64,000 nt of DNA from Alteromonas sp047556435 (GTDB lineage Bacteria > Pseudomonadota > Gammaproteobacteria > Enterobacterales > Alteromonadaceae), in NCBI RefSeq assembly GCF_047556435.1, contig NZ_CP180210.1, positions 1 to 64,000 on the forward strand, in the 5' to 3' direction. The translations under genes and the position numbers were made by a program. This document shows, piece after piece, positions 54,838 to 63,181 of the stretch. Under the pieces are notes generated by a model. The model was given only the letters and a program-made list of their open reading frames with translations. It was not told the DNA's origin and searched no databases. The stretch's first letter is position 1. Each line of letters opens with the position of its first letter.

Positions 54838-56040
54838 TTGAGTCAGGAAAATTCACTCACTTATCTATTAATGGCGCGGGGTAGTTCCCATATCCGCTAT
54901 TTTACTGCTTTCGCGAAAGCGAAACTTTTGAATGTATCGGTAGTCAATGTGAATCGTCATTTACCACGACCTGGAGACCTGCGGTTTTTAGGCGATGTGG
55001 CAGAAAGTGATCTCGAATCGTTGCTGATTCCACATTTCGCAAAGAAGGAAAGGAAATACCCGAAGATTAGTAAAACTCCGCTGTGGTGGCTGTATAAACA
55101 GTTTGCTAAACGTGTTGTTAAGTATGATGTTGCGAGATTTCAGGCGATCATAAAACAAAAAAATGCCGATGTGATTGGCGTTTGGAACGGGCAAAAACTT
55201 CCCAGCTCAGCAATCGCGCTTGCGGCGCGAATACAGGGGAAAGAGGTCGTGTATTTTGAGAACGGCTTGTTACCCGATACTACAACCTGTGACTGGTCTG
55301 GTGTCAATTGCCTGAATTCCCTCCCCGATGATCCTGCCTTTTATAAACAGTTCGATAGCGACAGGCCATTGCCAAAACACCTGATCCCCAGAGCCCCGGC
55401 CAGAGCAAAGGCAAAGGGAATAGATGTTGATACGCTGCCATCCCGGTTTGTATTCGTGCCGTTTCAGGTGGAGACAGACAGCCAGATAATTACGAATTCG
55501 CCCTGGATTAAAAGTATGGGGCAACTGTATCAGCATTTGCGACGTGCAATGGATAGCATCAGTGACGATGAATTGTATCTGGTTATTAAAGAGCATCCTT
55601 CCGAGCTGAAACGGCATGATGAGTTACATCAGTTACACCCACGGATACTATTCGCCAATCAATGTGATACCAAAGCACTGATAGACAAAGCAGAAGCCGT
55701 ACTAACCGTAAACTCCACAGTAGGCCTGGAATCTTTGTTACTGGATAAACCGGTCATGGTGATGGGGAAGGCGTGCTACGCGCTGCAAGGGGTATGTGAA
55801 AAAATCTCTGATGAAAACGCGCTGGTGGAGGGCCTACGTGATCCAAAGTCTTGTTACGGAGATGTGGCAGTAAGACGTGGCTTTCTCAACTTTCTTCATG
55901 AGCATTACGTTATTCCCACCACATGGAAAGATGCCCAGGAACAGCACTTCACTGCCCTTACTCAGCGATTATTAAAGACTGACAATTTCAGTGACTATGT
56001 CGCTGCTTACAATGCCAGTAAAAGTCGCACATTACAGTAA
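54838..56040 (+). CDS. KpsS-like capsule polysaccharide biosynthesis/export protein
   Basis: This 400-residue protein belongs to the capsule polysaccharide family of KpsS/KpsC/LipB (retaining Kdo transferases and relatives). Evidence is a start like TYLLMARGSSHIRYFTAFAKAK, then VVYFENGLLPDTTTCDWSGVNC near residue 140, VFVPFQVETDSQI near 200 and VIKEHPSE near 257. TVNSTVGLESLLLDKPVMVMGKA lies near 300. I choose TTG 54838 because AAGGGG lies six bases upstream; a GTG at 54787 in frame has no ribosome-binding site. It stands alone, without kps partners. Confidence 0.82.
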   Translation: MSQENSLTYLLMARGSSHIRYFTAFAKAKLLNVSVVNVNRHLPRPGDLRFLGDVAESDLESLLIPHFAKKERKYPKISKTPLWWLYKQFAKRVVKYDVARFQAIIKQKNADVIGVWNGQKLPSSAIALAARIQGKEVVYFENGLLPDTTTCDWSGVNCLNSLPDDPAFYKQFDSDRPLPKHLIPRAPARAKAKGIDVDTLPSRFVFVPFQVETDSQIITNSPWIKSMGQLYQHLRRAMDSISDDELYLVIKEHPSELKRHDELHQLHPRILFANQCDTKALIDKAEAVLTVNSTVGLESLLLDKPVMVMGKACYALQGVCEKISDENALVEGLRDPKSCYGDVAVRRGFLNFLHEHYVIPTTWKDAQEQHFTALTQRLLKTDNFSDYVAAYNASKSRTLQ

Positions 56041-56060
56041 GTGTTCTATAGGATACCTGA

Positions 56061-56093
56061 CCAGTAAAAAGTCCCGCCGGCACTTTTTACTGG
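56061..56093. terminator. Bidirectional terminator between the KpsS-like gene and slmA
   Basis: CCAGTAAAAAGT (56061-56072) is exactly complementary to ACTTTTTACTGG (56082-56093). Both convergent genes end near it. Confidence 0.75.
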
Positions 56094-56133
56094 TGGCTAA
56101 ACGACACGTTTAGACGTTAGCGCTTTTACCGGC

Positions 56134-56721
56134 TTACAGAAAACTCTGCTTGAACAGTTGCCACTGCTCGCCAAACTGTTCAGTTGGCTTGCGGGTAAAC
56201 CCACTGCGGATGAACAGATTGATGCGGCCATCGGTGTAACAAATCAGCATGTTGGCAATCACACCTTCATCCGCCGCGAGGGTCTTACCTTCGCGCAGTT
56301 TTCGCTCGCGCAGCACTTGCTTGAGCTGAGTTTCCAGCCTTTCATAAAGCTTCGCGATGCGTGCCCGAAGACGATCCTGTTCACCCAGTAGCGCATCTCC
56401 GTTCAGAATACGGGTAATGCCCGGATTTTTTTCCGCAAAGCCTAAAATAAGATGCAGGATCAACTGACAGCGAGCGGCTGAGTCTTTTTCTTCATTAACG
56501 ATTTTATTGATGCGAGTGAACAGGGTCTCTTCGATAAATTCGATAAGGCCTTCAAACATGCGCGCTTTACTGGGGAAGTGACGATATAGCGCAGCTTCAG
56601 AGACTCCCACTTTTTCCGCCAGTTTGGCTGTGGTGATCCGCTGACCCGGGCTGGTCTCTAGCATCCCTGCCAGTGCTTGCAATATTTGCGCACGGCGATT
56701 GGTTTTCTTTACAGCAGGCAT
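56134..56721 (-). CDS. slmA: Nucleoid occlusion factor SlmA
   Basis: SlmA is a TetR-fold DNA-binding protein that blocks FtsZ ring formation over the nucleoid. The 195 residues (E. coli 198) begin with RAQILQALAGMLETSPGQRITTAKLAEKVGVSEAALYRHFPSKARMFEGLIEFIEETLF, the SlmA-type helix-turn-helix. The C-terminal region ends in the GFTRKPTEQFGEQWQ block typical of the family. It lies downstream of coaBC on the same strand. The dut gene that sits between them in E. coli is absent here. Confidence 0.95.
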   Translation of the reverse strand: MPAVKKTNRRAQILQALAGMLETSPGQRITTAKLAEKVGVSEAALYRHFPSKARMFEGLIEFIEETLFTRINKIVNEEKDSAARCQLILHLILGFAEKNPGITRILNGDALLGEQDRLRARIAKLYERLETQLKQVLRERKLREGKTLAADEGVIANMLICYTDGRINLFIRSGFTRKPTEQFGEQWQLFKQSFL

Positions 56722-56818
56722 AACGAGAGTAATTCCTCCGCTACCGGACCAAAAGGCCCGTATTTCCGTGTTAAATTGAGTATGTTGTTAGTTGTCTTGT
56801 TAACGTGTTGGTATGACG

Positions 56819-58021
56819 TTAGCCGGACTTTTTATTTTTGTATTGTACTGCTACCAGCGACAGCAATGACCTTGCTAAATCACTTTTCTTACCTGTAGGC
56901 AGCTCGGCATCACCGTTGTGCCAATACACATGCAGTGCATTGTTATCACTGTTAAAGCCAAGCCCTTCTCGGGTAATATCGTTGGCAGCAATCATGTCGA
57001 GCTTCTTTTTTAGTAGTTTCTCTTTAGCGTAAGCTTCGACATTCTGGCTTTCGGCAGCAAAGCCCACTGTGAATGGACCGTCTTCCAAAGCCGCGATAGT
57101 TGCTAGAATATCAGGGTTTTTGACAAAAGTAAGTGTTAACTCATCTGAAGACTTCTTCAGCTTGTTATCTGCCACTTCGGTGGCGCGGTAATCGGCTACA
57201 GCGGCAGTGGCTATAAATATATCGCAGTTTATGGCTTCAGCTTTAGCCCTATTCAGCATTTCTTCAGCGGTAGTGACATCAATCCGCTGACATCCGGCAG
57301 GAGTAGAAAGTGCTACCGGGCCACTGATAATCGTGACATTTGCTCCTGCCTGCCGGGCGGCCTGTGCAATCGCATAACCCATTTTTCCTGAGCTGTGATT
57401 CGAAATATACCTCACCGGATCCAGCGGCTCGCGTGTCGGCCCGGCCGTGATTACCACATTCATACCGGCAAGCTCGCCGCTGCGTTGTGGCACAAGGGCA
57501 CGAGCTATATCCAGTGGCTCCATCATTCTGCCTGCTCCCACATCGCCACAAGCCTGTTCACCGCTATCCGGGCCAAGCATCGTGACCCCAAATGCTTCCA
57601 GAACAGAGAGATTTCGTTGAGTGGCCGGGGCTTTCCACATTTGTTGGTTCATGGCAGGAGCAAGATAAACCGTTGCTGTGGTGGCGAGGAAAAGTGTTGT
57701 CAGTAAGTCGTCGGCTAAGCCGTGGGCGAGTTTAGCCATGATATTGGCGGTCGCGGGCGCAATCAGCAAAATATCTGCCCATTTTGCCAGTTCTATGTGG
57801 CCCATTGCGGCTTCCGCATCCGCATCCAGTAAGTGCTGGTGGACCGGATTGCCCGAGACTGCCTGTAACGACATCGGGCTTACAAATTCGCTGGCCGAAC
57901 CGGTCAGTACAACACGAACATTGGCACCTTCAGCTGTCAGTTTACGCACCAGGTCCGGCGCTTTATAAGCAGCAATACCACCGGTAACGCCAAGTAAAAT
58001 GTTTTTGTTAGCTAACGACAT
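56819..58021 (-). CDS. coaBC: Bifunctional phosphopantothenoylcysteine decarboxylase/synthetase CoaBC
   Basis: CoaBC carries out two steps of coenzyme A synthesis: ligation of cysteine to phosphopantothenate and decarboxylation. The 400 residues have an N-terminal flavin-dependent CoaC domain (LLGVTGGIAAYKAPDLVRKL, LAPAMNQQMW with the PAMN motif, ACGDVGAGRM) to about residue 190. A C-terminal CoaB domain (VVITAGPTREPLDPVRYISNHSSGKMG) follows. It is divergent from radC and lies 97 bases before slmA. Confidence 0.97.
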   Translation of the reverse strand: MSLANKNILLGVTGGIAAYKAPDLVRKLTAEGANVRVVLTGSASEFVSPMSLQAVSGNPVHQHLLDADAEAAMGHIELAKWADILLIAPATANIMAKLAHGLADDLLTTLFLATTATVYLAPAMNQQMWKAPATQRNLSVLEAFGVTMLGPDSGEQACGDVGAGRMMEPLDIARALVPQRSGELAGMNVVITAGPTREPLDPVRYISNHSSGKMGYAIAQAARQAGANVTIISGPVALSTPAGCQRIDVTTAEEMLNRAKAEAINCDIFIATAAVADYRATEVADNKLKKSSDELTLTFVKNPDILATIAALEDGPFTVGFAAESQNVEAYAKEKLLKKKLDMIAANDITREGLGFNSDNNALHVYWHNGDAELPTGKKSDLARSLLSLVAVQYKNKKSG

Positions 58022-58188
58022 ATGCGGCCAGGATCCTGATTGACTCGTTACTTACTTTACCTCGCTAAGCCTACCACGACTGCGTAACAGGGGGTAGTTA
58101 TTGGTTGTTTCCCACCCTCCGTACAGTCGTGAAACGGGTAATTAAATCGTATAACTACCGCAATACAATTCGGTAATTTTCTACAGAC

Positions 58189-58866
58189 ATGATTTCATTA
58201 ACGCTAAGGCCTGAGTCGGATCGGCCACGGGAAAAGCTACTGGCAAGCGGCGTTGCCTCGCTGACAGATACTGAGCTGCTGGCAGCCTTTCTGGGTACTG
58301 GGAGGGCGGGTCGTTGCGCGTATACCGTGGCATCAGATCTGCTGGCTCAATTTGGCTCGCTAAGAGCCCTCATTACAGCACCGCAGCACGCCTTTACCCA
58401 GGTGCCAGGGGTAGGGGCTGTGCGCTATATTCAGCTGCAGTCGGCACTGGAGATCATTCGCCGGCATCTGGCTGAACCCTTGTATCGGCAACCGGTATTT
58501 CATGCAGCGGAAAGTGTGACGGAATACCTGCGATCCGAGCTGCGTGACTGCCCGCAGGAAAACTTTGGTATGTTGTTTCTCGATAGTCAGCATCAGCTCA
58601 TACGTTTTAAAACGCTGTTCACCGGTACCGTGAATAGCGCCGCTGTGTATCCCAGAGAGCTGGTCAGGGCGGTGATCGCCTGTAATGCCGCGGCGATCAT
58701 ACTGGTTCATAATCATCCCTCCGGGATCCCTGAACCCAGTGAAGCCGACATAGCATTAACCCGCGAAATCAGCGCCGCTATGGGCTTGATCGATGTTTCA
58801 GTACTTGATCATATTATTGTAGGTGATACGATTTGCGTGTCGCTGGCCCAACGTGGTTTGATGTAA
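58189..58866 (+). CDS. radC: RadC family protein (JAMM/MPN+ domain)
   Basis: RadC proteins carry an N-terminal helix-hairpin-helix UPF0758 part and a C-terminal JAB/MPN metalloprotease-like domain. The 225 residues show the JAMM motif in LVHNHPSGIPEPSEADIALT (HxH, later D) and the preceding glutamate in CPQENFGMLFLD. The historic DNA-repair role is disputed. The gene is divergent from coaBC, as in E. coli. Length matches the family (222-225). Confidence 0.95.
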   Translation: MISLTLRPESDRPREKLLASGVASLTDTELLAAFLGTGRAGRCAYTVASDLLAQFGSLRALITAPQHAFTQVPGVGAVRYIQLQSALEIIRRHLAEPLYRQPVFHAAESVTEYLRSELRDCPQENFGMLFLDSQHQLIRFKTLFTGTVNSAAVYPRELVRAVIACNAAAIILVHNHPSGIPEPSEADIALTREISAAMGLIDVSVLDHIIVGDTICVSLAQRGLM

Positions 58867-58985
58867 TTAAACTACGGTTTGGTGTTAAGCAAGGATTTAA
58901 TGTCTGTTCATCGATTATATAGTAGTCAAATGACACAAAATACTATACGATATCAGATTGGTGGGTTTCTTTAGAAAGGACTGTT

Positions 58986-59348
58986 ATGAAAAAGTCAATT
59001 ATTGCATTGTTTGCTGCAGCAGCAATGTCAGCTGGCGTTAGTGCGCAATCTGACAATGATGGTGCAAACTCAAACAACGGCCTGAATGCATTAAGTGGTG
59101 GTACTATCGCTACTGGTGCAGTTACGTTGGGTGTGTTGTCTGCTATGGTTTCAAACAACCGTAAAGACGGTGAAGTTGAAGGCCCGGGTCCAAATCCAGA
59201 TCCAGAGTGTTCAGGTACTGATCCTCTGGTAGATGGCGTGTGTGTCGGTACTACGACAACGGTAACTAACACTGTTACTGTTTCTGGTACACAAACTATC
59301 ACGGTTCCAATCACTGTTCCTGTGACGTTCACTTACGCACCACAGTAA
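58986..59348 (+). CDS. Small secreted Thr/Val-rich protein, GfcA/YjbE-like
   Basis: This 120-residue protein has a signal peptide (MKKSIIALFAAAAMSAGVSA). A Gly/Ser/Ala-rich segment follows, with a hydrophobic stretch (GTIATGAVTLGVLSAMV). The C-terminus is Thr/Val-repetitive (TTTTVTNTVTVSGTQTITVP). E. coli YjbE and GfcA are similarly short, exported, low-complexity proteins that open the yjbEFGH and gfcABCDE operons, and here too the next three genes are the F/B, G/C and H/D members. A strong terminator after the gene can set a higher expression level for it. The assignment rests on position and composition. Confidence 0.65.
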   Translation: MKKSIIALFAAAAMSAGVSAQSDNDGANSNNGLNALSGGTIATGAVTLGVLSAMVSNNRKDGEVEGPGPNPDPECSGTDPLVDGVCVGTTTTVTNTVTVSGTQTITVPITVPVTFTYAPQ

Positions 59349-59364
59349 TAGTTAGATAGAATGC

Positions 59365-59392
59365 AAAAAAGCCGCTTTTAAGCGGCTTTTTT
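59365..59392 (+). terminator. Internal terminator between the GfcA-like and GfcB-like genes
   Basis: AAAAAAGCCGCTT and AAGCGGCTTTTTT form a perfect stem that ends in T. It may act as an attenuator, allowing partial read-through into the downstream genes. Confidence 0.88.
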
Positions 59393-59448
59393 ATTTGCCA
59401 GAAACAGGCCACAATAGTCTTTTGAGCATGGCTTTCCAGTTGTAGAAC

Positions 59449-60129
59449 ATGAACGTTATAAAAATCTTTTCTCTTTTTCTCATTATGCTTTTGTTGCTTT
59501 CGGGCTGCTCGGCAACTAATCGGGCTTATATAGATACACTGAGCCTGGCGTTTTCGGACCGTGATATTCAACTCACTAAAGAACAGGTAGCGCAAAGCGG
59601 TCCTGACTTGTTACAGATTAAAAGCGGTGAACGTCCCGTTGCGGTGATGGGGCTGGCGTTTATCGAAAACGATCATTTCAAATGGGTATCAGCAGATAGC
59701 AAAATTCTCACGATGCATCATGGCGTGATTATCAAAACTCACGGCCTGGATAATGACTTGCTTTACACGGCTCCACTCGCGACGAACCCTTTAGCTGGTG
59801 ATAGTAAACTGGCTTTTTCCTGGGAACGTCGGGCTGATATAGAAGGCCTGGGCTACGGACTGCCTATTAATTCAAAATGGCGGATTGAAGGCGAAGATAG
59901 TCGTACTTTTTTTGATACTCCTTTTGATGTACTACATATTTCTGAGCGGGTTTCCTTTGCCGATACCTCACCCTATTTCGACATGGACCTTGAGTGGGAA
60001 AACCATTACTGGCTGGATCTGAAAACTAAAACGCTGCTGGCCAGCAAACAAAAGTATGCTCCCGACGGAGATTGGTATGACATGGTGTATTTAAGCCGCG
60101 TAGTTAGACTAATGGAGGGGGCTCAGTGA
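59449..60129 (+). CDS. YjbF/GfcB family lipoprotein
   Basis: This 226-residue lipoprotein has a signal peptide and lipobox LLSGC near residue 19. The segments AFSDRDIQLTKEQVAQSGPDLLQIKSGERPVAVMGLAF and VSFADTSPYFDMDLEWENHYWLD are characteristic of the YjbF/GfcB family. It is proposed to be anchored in the outer membrane and to assist group 4 capsule or related polysaccharide export. The next gene starts four bases before its stop, so translation is coupled. Confidence 0.88.
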   Translation: MNVIKIFSLFLIMLLLLSGCSATNRAYIDTLSLAFSDRDIQLTKEQVAQSGPDLLQIKSGERPVAVMGLAFIENDHFKWVSADSKILTMHHGVIIKTHGLDNDLLYTAPLATNPLAGDSKLAFSWERRADIEGLGYGLPINSKWRIEGEDSRTFFDTPFDVLHISERVSFADTSPYFDMDLEWENHYWLDLKTKTLLASKQKYAPDGDWYDMVYLSRVVRLMEGAQ

Positions 60130-60857
60130 AGTTTATTGTTAGCATTTTCCTGCTTTGCTTGTTGTCTACAAGCACTCACGCTGCCGTCGAAGTACAAATC
60201 AACCAGTTGCAATTCAGTTATCCCGAACCGGTGCGTCTGGCCAAGGTGCTAGAGCCTATTTCCGCGTCTAGCGACTGGTACTGGCCAGCCAGTGCTATTT
60301 ATCGAACCGATGATGACAGTGCAGAGCAACTTCGTACTCAATTGCTTAAGCAAATTGCTGATCTGAAAGCTGAGCGCGAACCTGCAGACAGGCTGTACCA
60401 AGCACTATCAAAAATTGAAGAGCAGGTTAATGCCTGGACGCTGGCGACGCGTGTTGTCAGAACCATCAATTATGATGCTGCGAGATTGGATCCAAAGCAA
60501 AACCCTCAGCTAAATGAAGGTCGCTATATGATCAGATTGATGCCTCGACCTGACTCTGTGCATTTAAGTGGCGCCGTCATGCGTGCCGGCAGCTATCAGC
60601 ATAAGTCACAGGTGAGCACGCCCGCTTATTTAGCGTCAATCAGCATGCTGGATGTCGCCGAGCCTGATTATGTGTATGTGATCAGGCCGTCTGGCGAAAT
60701 CATGCGTGTTGGAATTGCATATTGGAACGGAACCTATAACCAACTGATGCCCGGTAGTCAGGTAATAGTGCCTGTTTTCTCCACGATTTTTAGCCCGTCA
60801 CTGGCCAAAGTGAACGAAAGTCTTGCCCAGTTAGCAGTACACAGGGTGTTGCCGTAA
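60126..60857 (+). CDS. YjbG/GfcC family capsule biosynthesis protein
   Basis: This 243-residue exported protein has a signal peptide (to about residue 19). A GfcC-type region shows RYMIRLMPRPDSVHLSGAVMRAGSYQHKSQVS, which includes a beta-grasp (SLBB-like) fold. It ends with PGSQVIVPVFSTIFS. In E. coli GfcC is a soluble periplasmic protein needed for group 4 capsule assembly. Start and stop overlap the neighbouring genes on both sides, indicating coupled translation of three genes. Confidence 0.88.
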   Translation: MKFIVSIFLLCLLSTSTHAAVEVQINQLQFSYPEPVRLAKVLEPISASSDWYWPASAIYRTDDDSAEQLRTQLLKQIADLKAEREPADRLYQALSKIEEQVNAWTLATRVVRTINYDAARLDPKQNPQLNEGRYMIRLMPRPDSVHLSGAVMRAGSYQHKSQVSTPAYLASISMLDVAEPDYVYVIRPSGEIMRVGIAYWNGTYNQLMPGSQVIVPVFSTIFSPSLAKVNESLAQLAVHRVLP

Positions 60858-62959
60858 TGATATCTCGCTTACCATTTTCTAGATCCGCACTCTCTGTCGC
60901 CATTCTTGGCTTGCTGCCAAGCCTTTCCGCGGCACAGGAGACAGTGAACGTGAAACCGTCACAAATGGTACAGGGCGGCACAGGGCTAATTCAAACCCCT
61001 ACTGCCAGAATGCAGGAAGCCGGCGATCTGTATCTTAACTATACCGATAACGGTGAATACCGTTTTTGGTCTGTAAATCTTCAACTGTTTGACTGGATGC
61101 AAGCCACCGCACGCTACACCGATGTGCGCACCCGATTGTATAGTAATGTTGACTCATTCAGTGGCGATCAAACTCTGAAAGACAAAGGTCTGGATGTAAA
61201 ATTCCGCCTGTGGGAAGAAAGTTACTACATGCCGGATATCTCGCTTGGTTTCCGGGACTTTGGCGGTACCGGCTTTTTTGAAAGTGAGTACGTGGTGGCC
61301 AGTAAATCTGTTGGCCCACTCGACTTCCACCTCGGCTTAGGCTGGGGCTACATGGGCTCTGCCGATGATTTCACGAATCCGTTTTGTGAGTTTAAAGATA
61401 GCTTCTGTGAACGTCCGTTGGGCTATTCTGGACTTGGCGGAAAAGTTGATTACGATCAGTTCTTTAAGGGCAAGATGGCCGTCTATGGAGGGGTTGAATA
61501 TCAGACGCCCTGGGAACCATTGACGCTGAAACTCGAGTGGGAAGGTAACACTTATGAGTTTGATCGTGCAGGTGAACTTGAGCAAGACACGCGTCTGAAC
61601 GTTGGAGCAGTGTATAAGTGGAACGGCTTTGATTTCAGCCTTAATTATCAGCGTGGCAACACGGTAGGATTTGGGGTGTCTTACAAATTTAACCTAAATA
61701 CCATGTCGCAGATTAAAATTGATGAGCCGCCACGAAACCTGATGGATAAAAAGCCTCCAGAGACACTGTCAGAAATAGATGGGAATGCACTGTTCCGTGG
61801 GCTGATAAAAGACGCCTCTTTTATTCTCACTGATGTGGATATTCAGGAAGAAAAGGCAATTTTTTACGGGTATCAGAACGCATATCGCGACAATGATGAA
61901 GCCATTGAGCGAACTGGCCGCGTACTGGCATCAGAACTTCCTGACTCGGTGAAAACGTACCACGTTGTGGAAGCCAAGGGCGGTCTGCCTATGGTCGAGA
62001 ATGTCATCGACGCAGAAGCGTTTATTGCGGCGGCCCGTTATGAATCGCTGGATGCAGATATCAGAGACACCTGGTATCGGAAAAACCCGGATGAAGCATT
62101 GCGCGACGACTATGCGCCAGCGGCCAGCTCAGGCTTTTTCCATTCCGCCGATCTGTTCTGGACACAGACTTTCGGTAGCCCGGAAGACTTCTACTTGTAT
62201 CAAACCGGCGTCATTTTCACTGCGGGTTACGCGTTTAACGAAAACTGGTCAGTAATCGGTGGCTTAAGTGCAACAGTATTAGATAACTTCGATAAGTTTA
62301 ACTTTACTGTAGACAAAGAAGACACACCACTACCGCGTGTGCGTACGCTGGTACGTGAATACGTCACCAACAACCGTTTTAGTGTCGACACGGCATTCCT
62401 GAACTGGAAAGATCAGCTGTCTGATGAGTGGTTTGGACAGGCTTATGCGGGCTATCTTGAGAGAATGTTTGCAGGGGTAGGGGGGGAAATCCTTTATCGT
62501 CCTGTGGATAGCCGGGTTGCTTATGGCATCGACATAAACTATGTGAAGCAGCGCGATTTTGACGATCAGTTTAGTTTCCTCGACTACGATACTTTTACCG
62601 GTCACGCCAGCGTATACTGGCAACCCGAGTTCTTGCCGGATACACAGATAACCGCCAGCGTAGGGCAGTTTCTGGCAGGCGACAGGGGGGTAAATATCGA
62701 TTTTGCCAAACGCTTTGACAGTGGCGTGATTGTCGGTGCTTACGCCGCCTTTACCGACGTGTCGTCGGAAGACTATGGTGAAGGCAGCTTTACGAAAGGG
62801 TTTTACCTGTCGATTCCATTGGATCTATTCCTGCTTGAGCCGGCAAAAGGCCGCGGCATGTTCCCGTGGATCCCAATCTCGCGCGATGGCGGTCAATTGC
62901 TGCGCCGCCCAGTGCGTCTTATTGATTTCACTGAACCTCGCTCGCCGTTCTACAACTAA
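60857..62959 (+). CDS. YjbH/GfcD family outer-membrane protein
   Basis: This 700-residue protein has a signal peptide (to about residue 26, ending LSAAQE). A long beta-rich body follows: MVQGGTGLIQTPTARMQEAGDLYLNYTD, the hallmark of the YjbH domain, then LDVKFRLWEESYYMPDISLGFRDFGGTGFFESEYVVASK. The C-terminal half is probably a beta-barrel and ends near EPRSPFYN. Family members are predicted outer-membrane pores for polysaccharide. The gene starts on the last base of the GfcC-like stop and ends the operon. Confidence 0.9.
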   Translation: MISRLPFSRSALSVAILGLLPSLSAAQETVNVKPSQMVQGGTGLIQTPTARMQEAGDLYLNYTDNGEYRFWSVNLQLFDWMQATARYTDVRTRLYSNVDSFSGDQTLKDKGLDVKFRLWEESYYMPDISLGFRDFGGTGFFESEYVVASKSVGPLDFHLGLGWGYMGSADDFTNPFCEFKDSFCERPLGYSGLGGKVDYDQFFKGKMAVYGGVEYQTPWEPLTLKLEWEGNTYEFDRAGELEQDTRLNVGAVYKWNGFDFSLNYQRGNTVGFGVSYKFNLNTMSQIKIDEPPRNLMDKKPPETLSEIDGNALFRGLIKDASFILTDVDIQEEKAIFYGYQNAYRDNDEAIERTGRVLASELPDSVKTYHVVEAKGGLPMVENVIDAEAFIAAARYESLDADIRDTWYRKNPDEALRDDYAPAASSGFFHSADLFWTQTFGSPEDFYLYQTGVIFTAGYAFNENWSVIGGLSATVLDNFDKFNFTVDKEDTPLPRVRTLVREYVTNNRFSVDTAFLNWKDQLSDEWFGQAYAGYLERMFAGVGGEILYRPVDSRVAYGIDINYVKQRDFDDQFSFLDYDTFTGHASVYWQPEFLPDTQITASVGQFLAGDRGVNIDFAKRFDSGVIVGAYAAFTDVSSEDYGEGSFTKGFYLSIPLDLFLLEPAKGRGMFPWIPISRDGGQLLRRPVRLIDFTEPRSPFYN

Positions 62960-62968
62960 ACGGTGAAA

Positions 62969-63000
62969 ACGCTGCCACACTGCGATTTGTGTGGCAGCGT
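62969..63000 (-). terminator. Terminator between the YjbH-like gene and the glycerophosphotransferase gene
   Basis: ACGCTGCCACAC (62969-62980) pairs perfectly with GTGTGGCAGCGT (62989-63000). The TTTT tract is on the minus-strand side, so it best serves the minus-strand gene, though both may use it. Confidence 0.75.
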
Positions 63001-63181
63001 ATCGCACAAGATGTGTGAAGGGTAATACCGATACCAAGCCATTGAAGAGTGGTAAGCCTACTCACTGGCGTATACGTCTTCAGGCTGCCAGTGTTTGCGT
63101 TCCAAACGATAGGGTCGTTAAAGGGTGTTAAAGTGGCTTAAACGCCATATCCTGTGTGGGTAAACCGGTAAGACAGACAAA

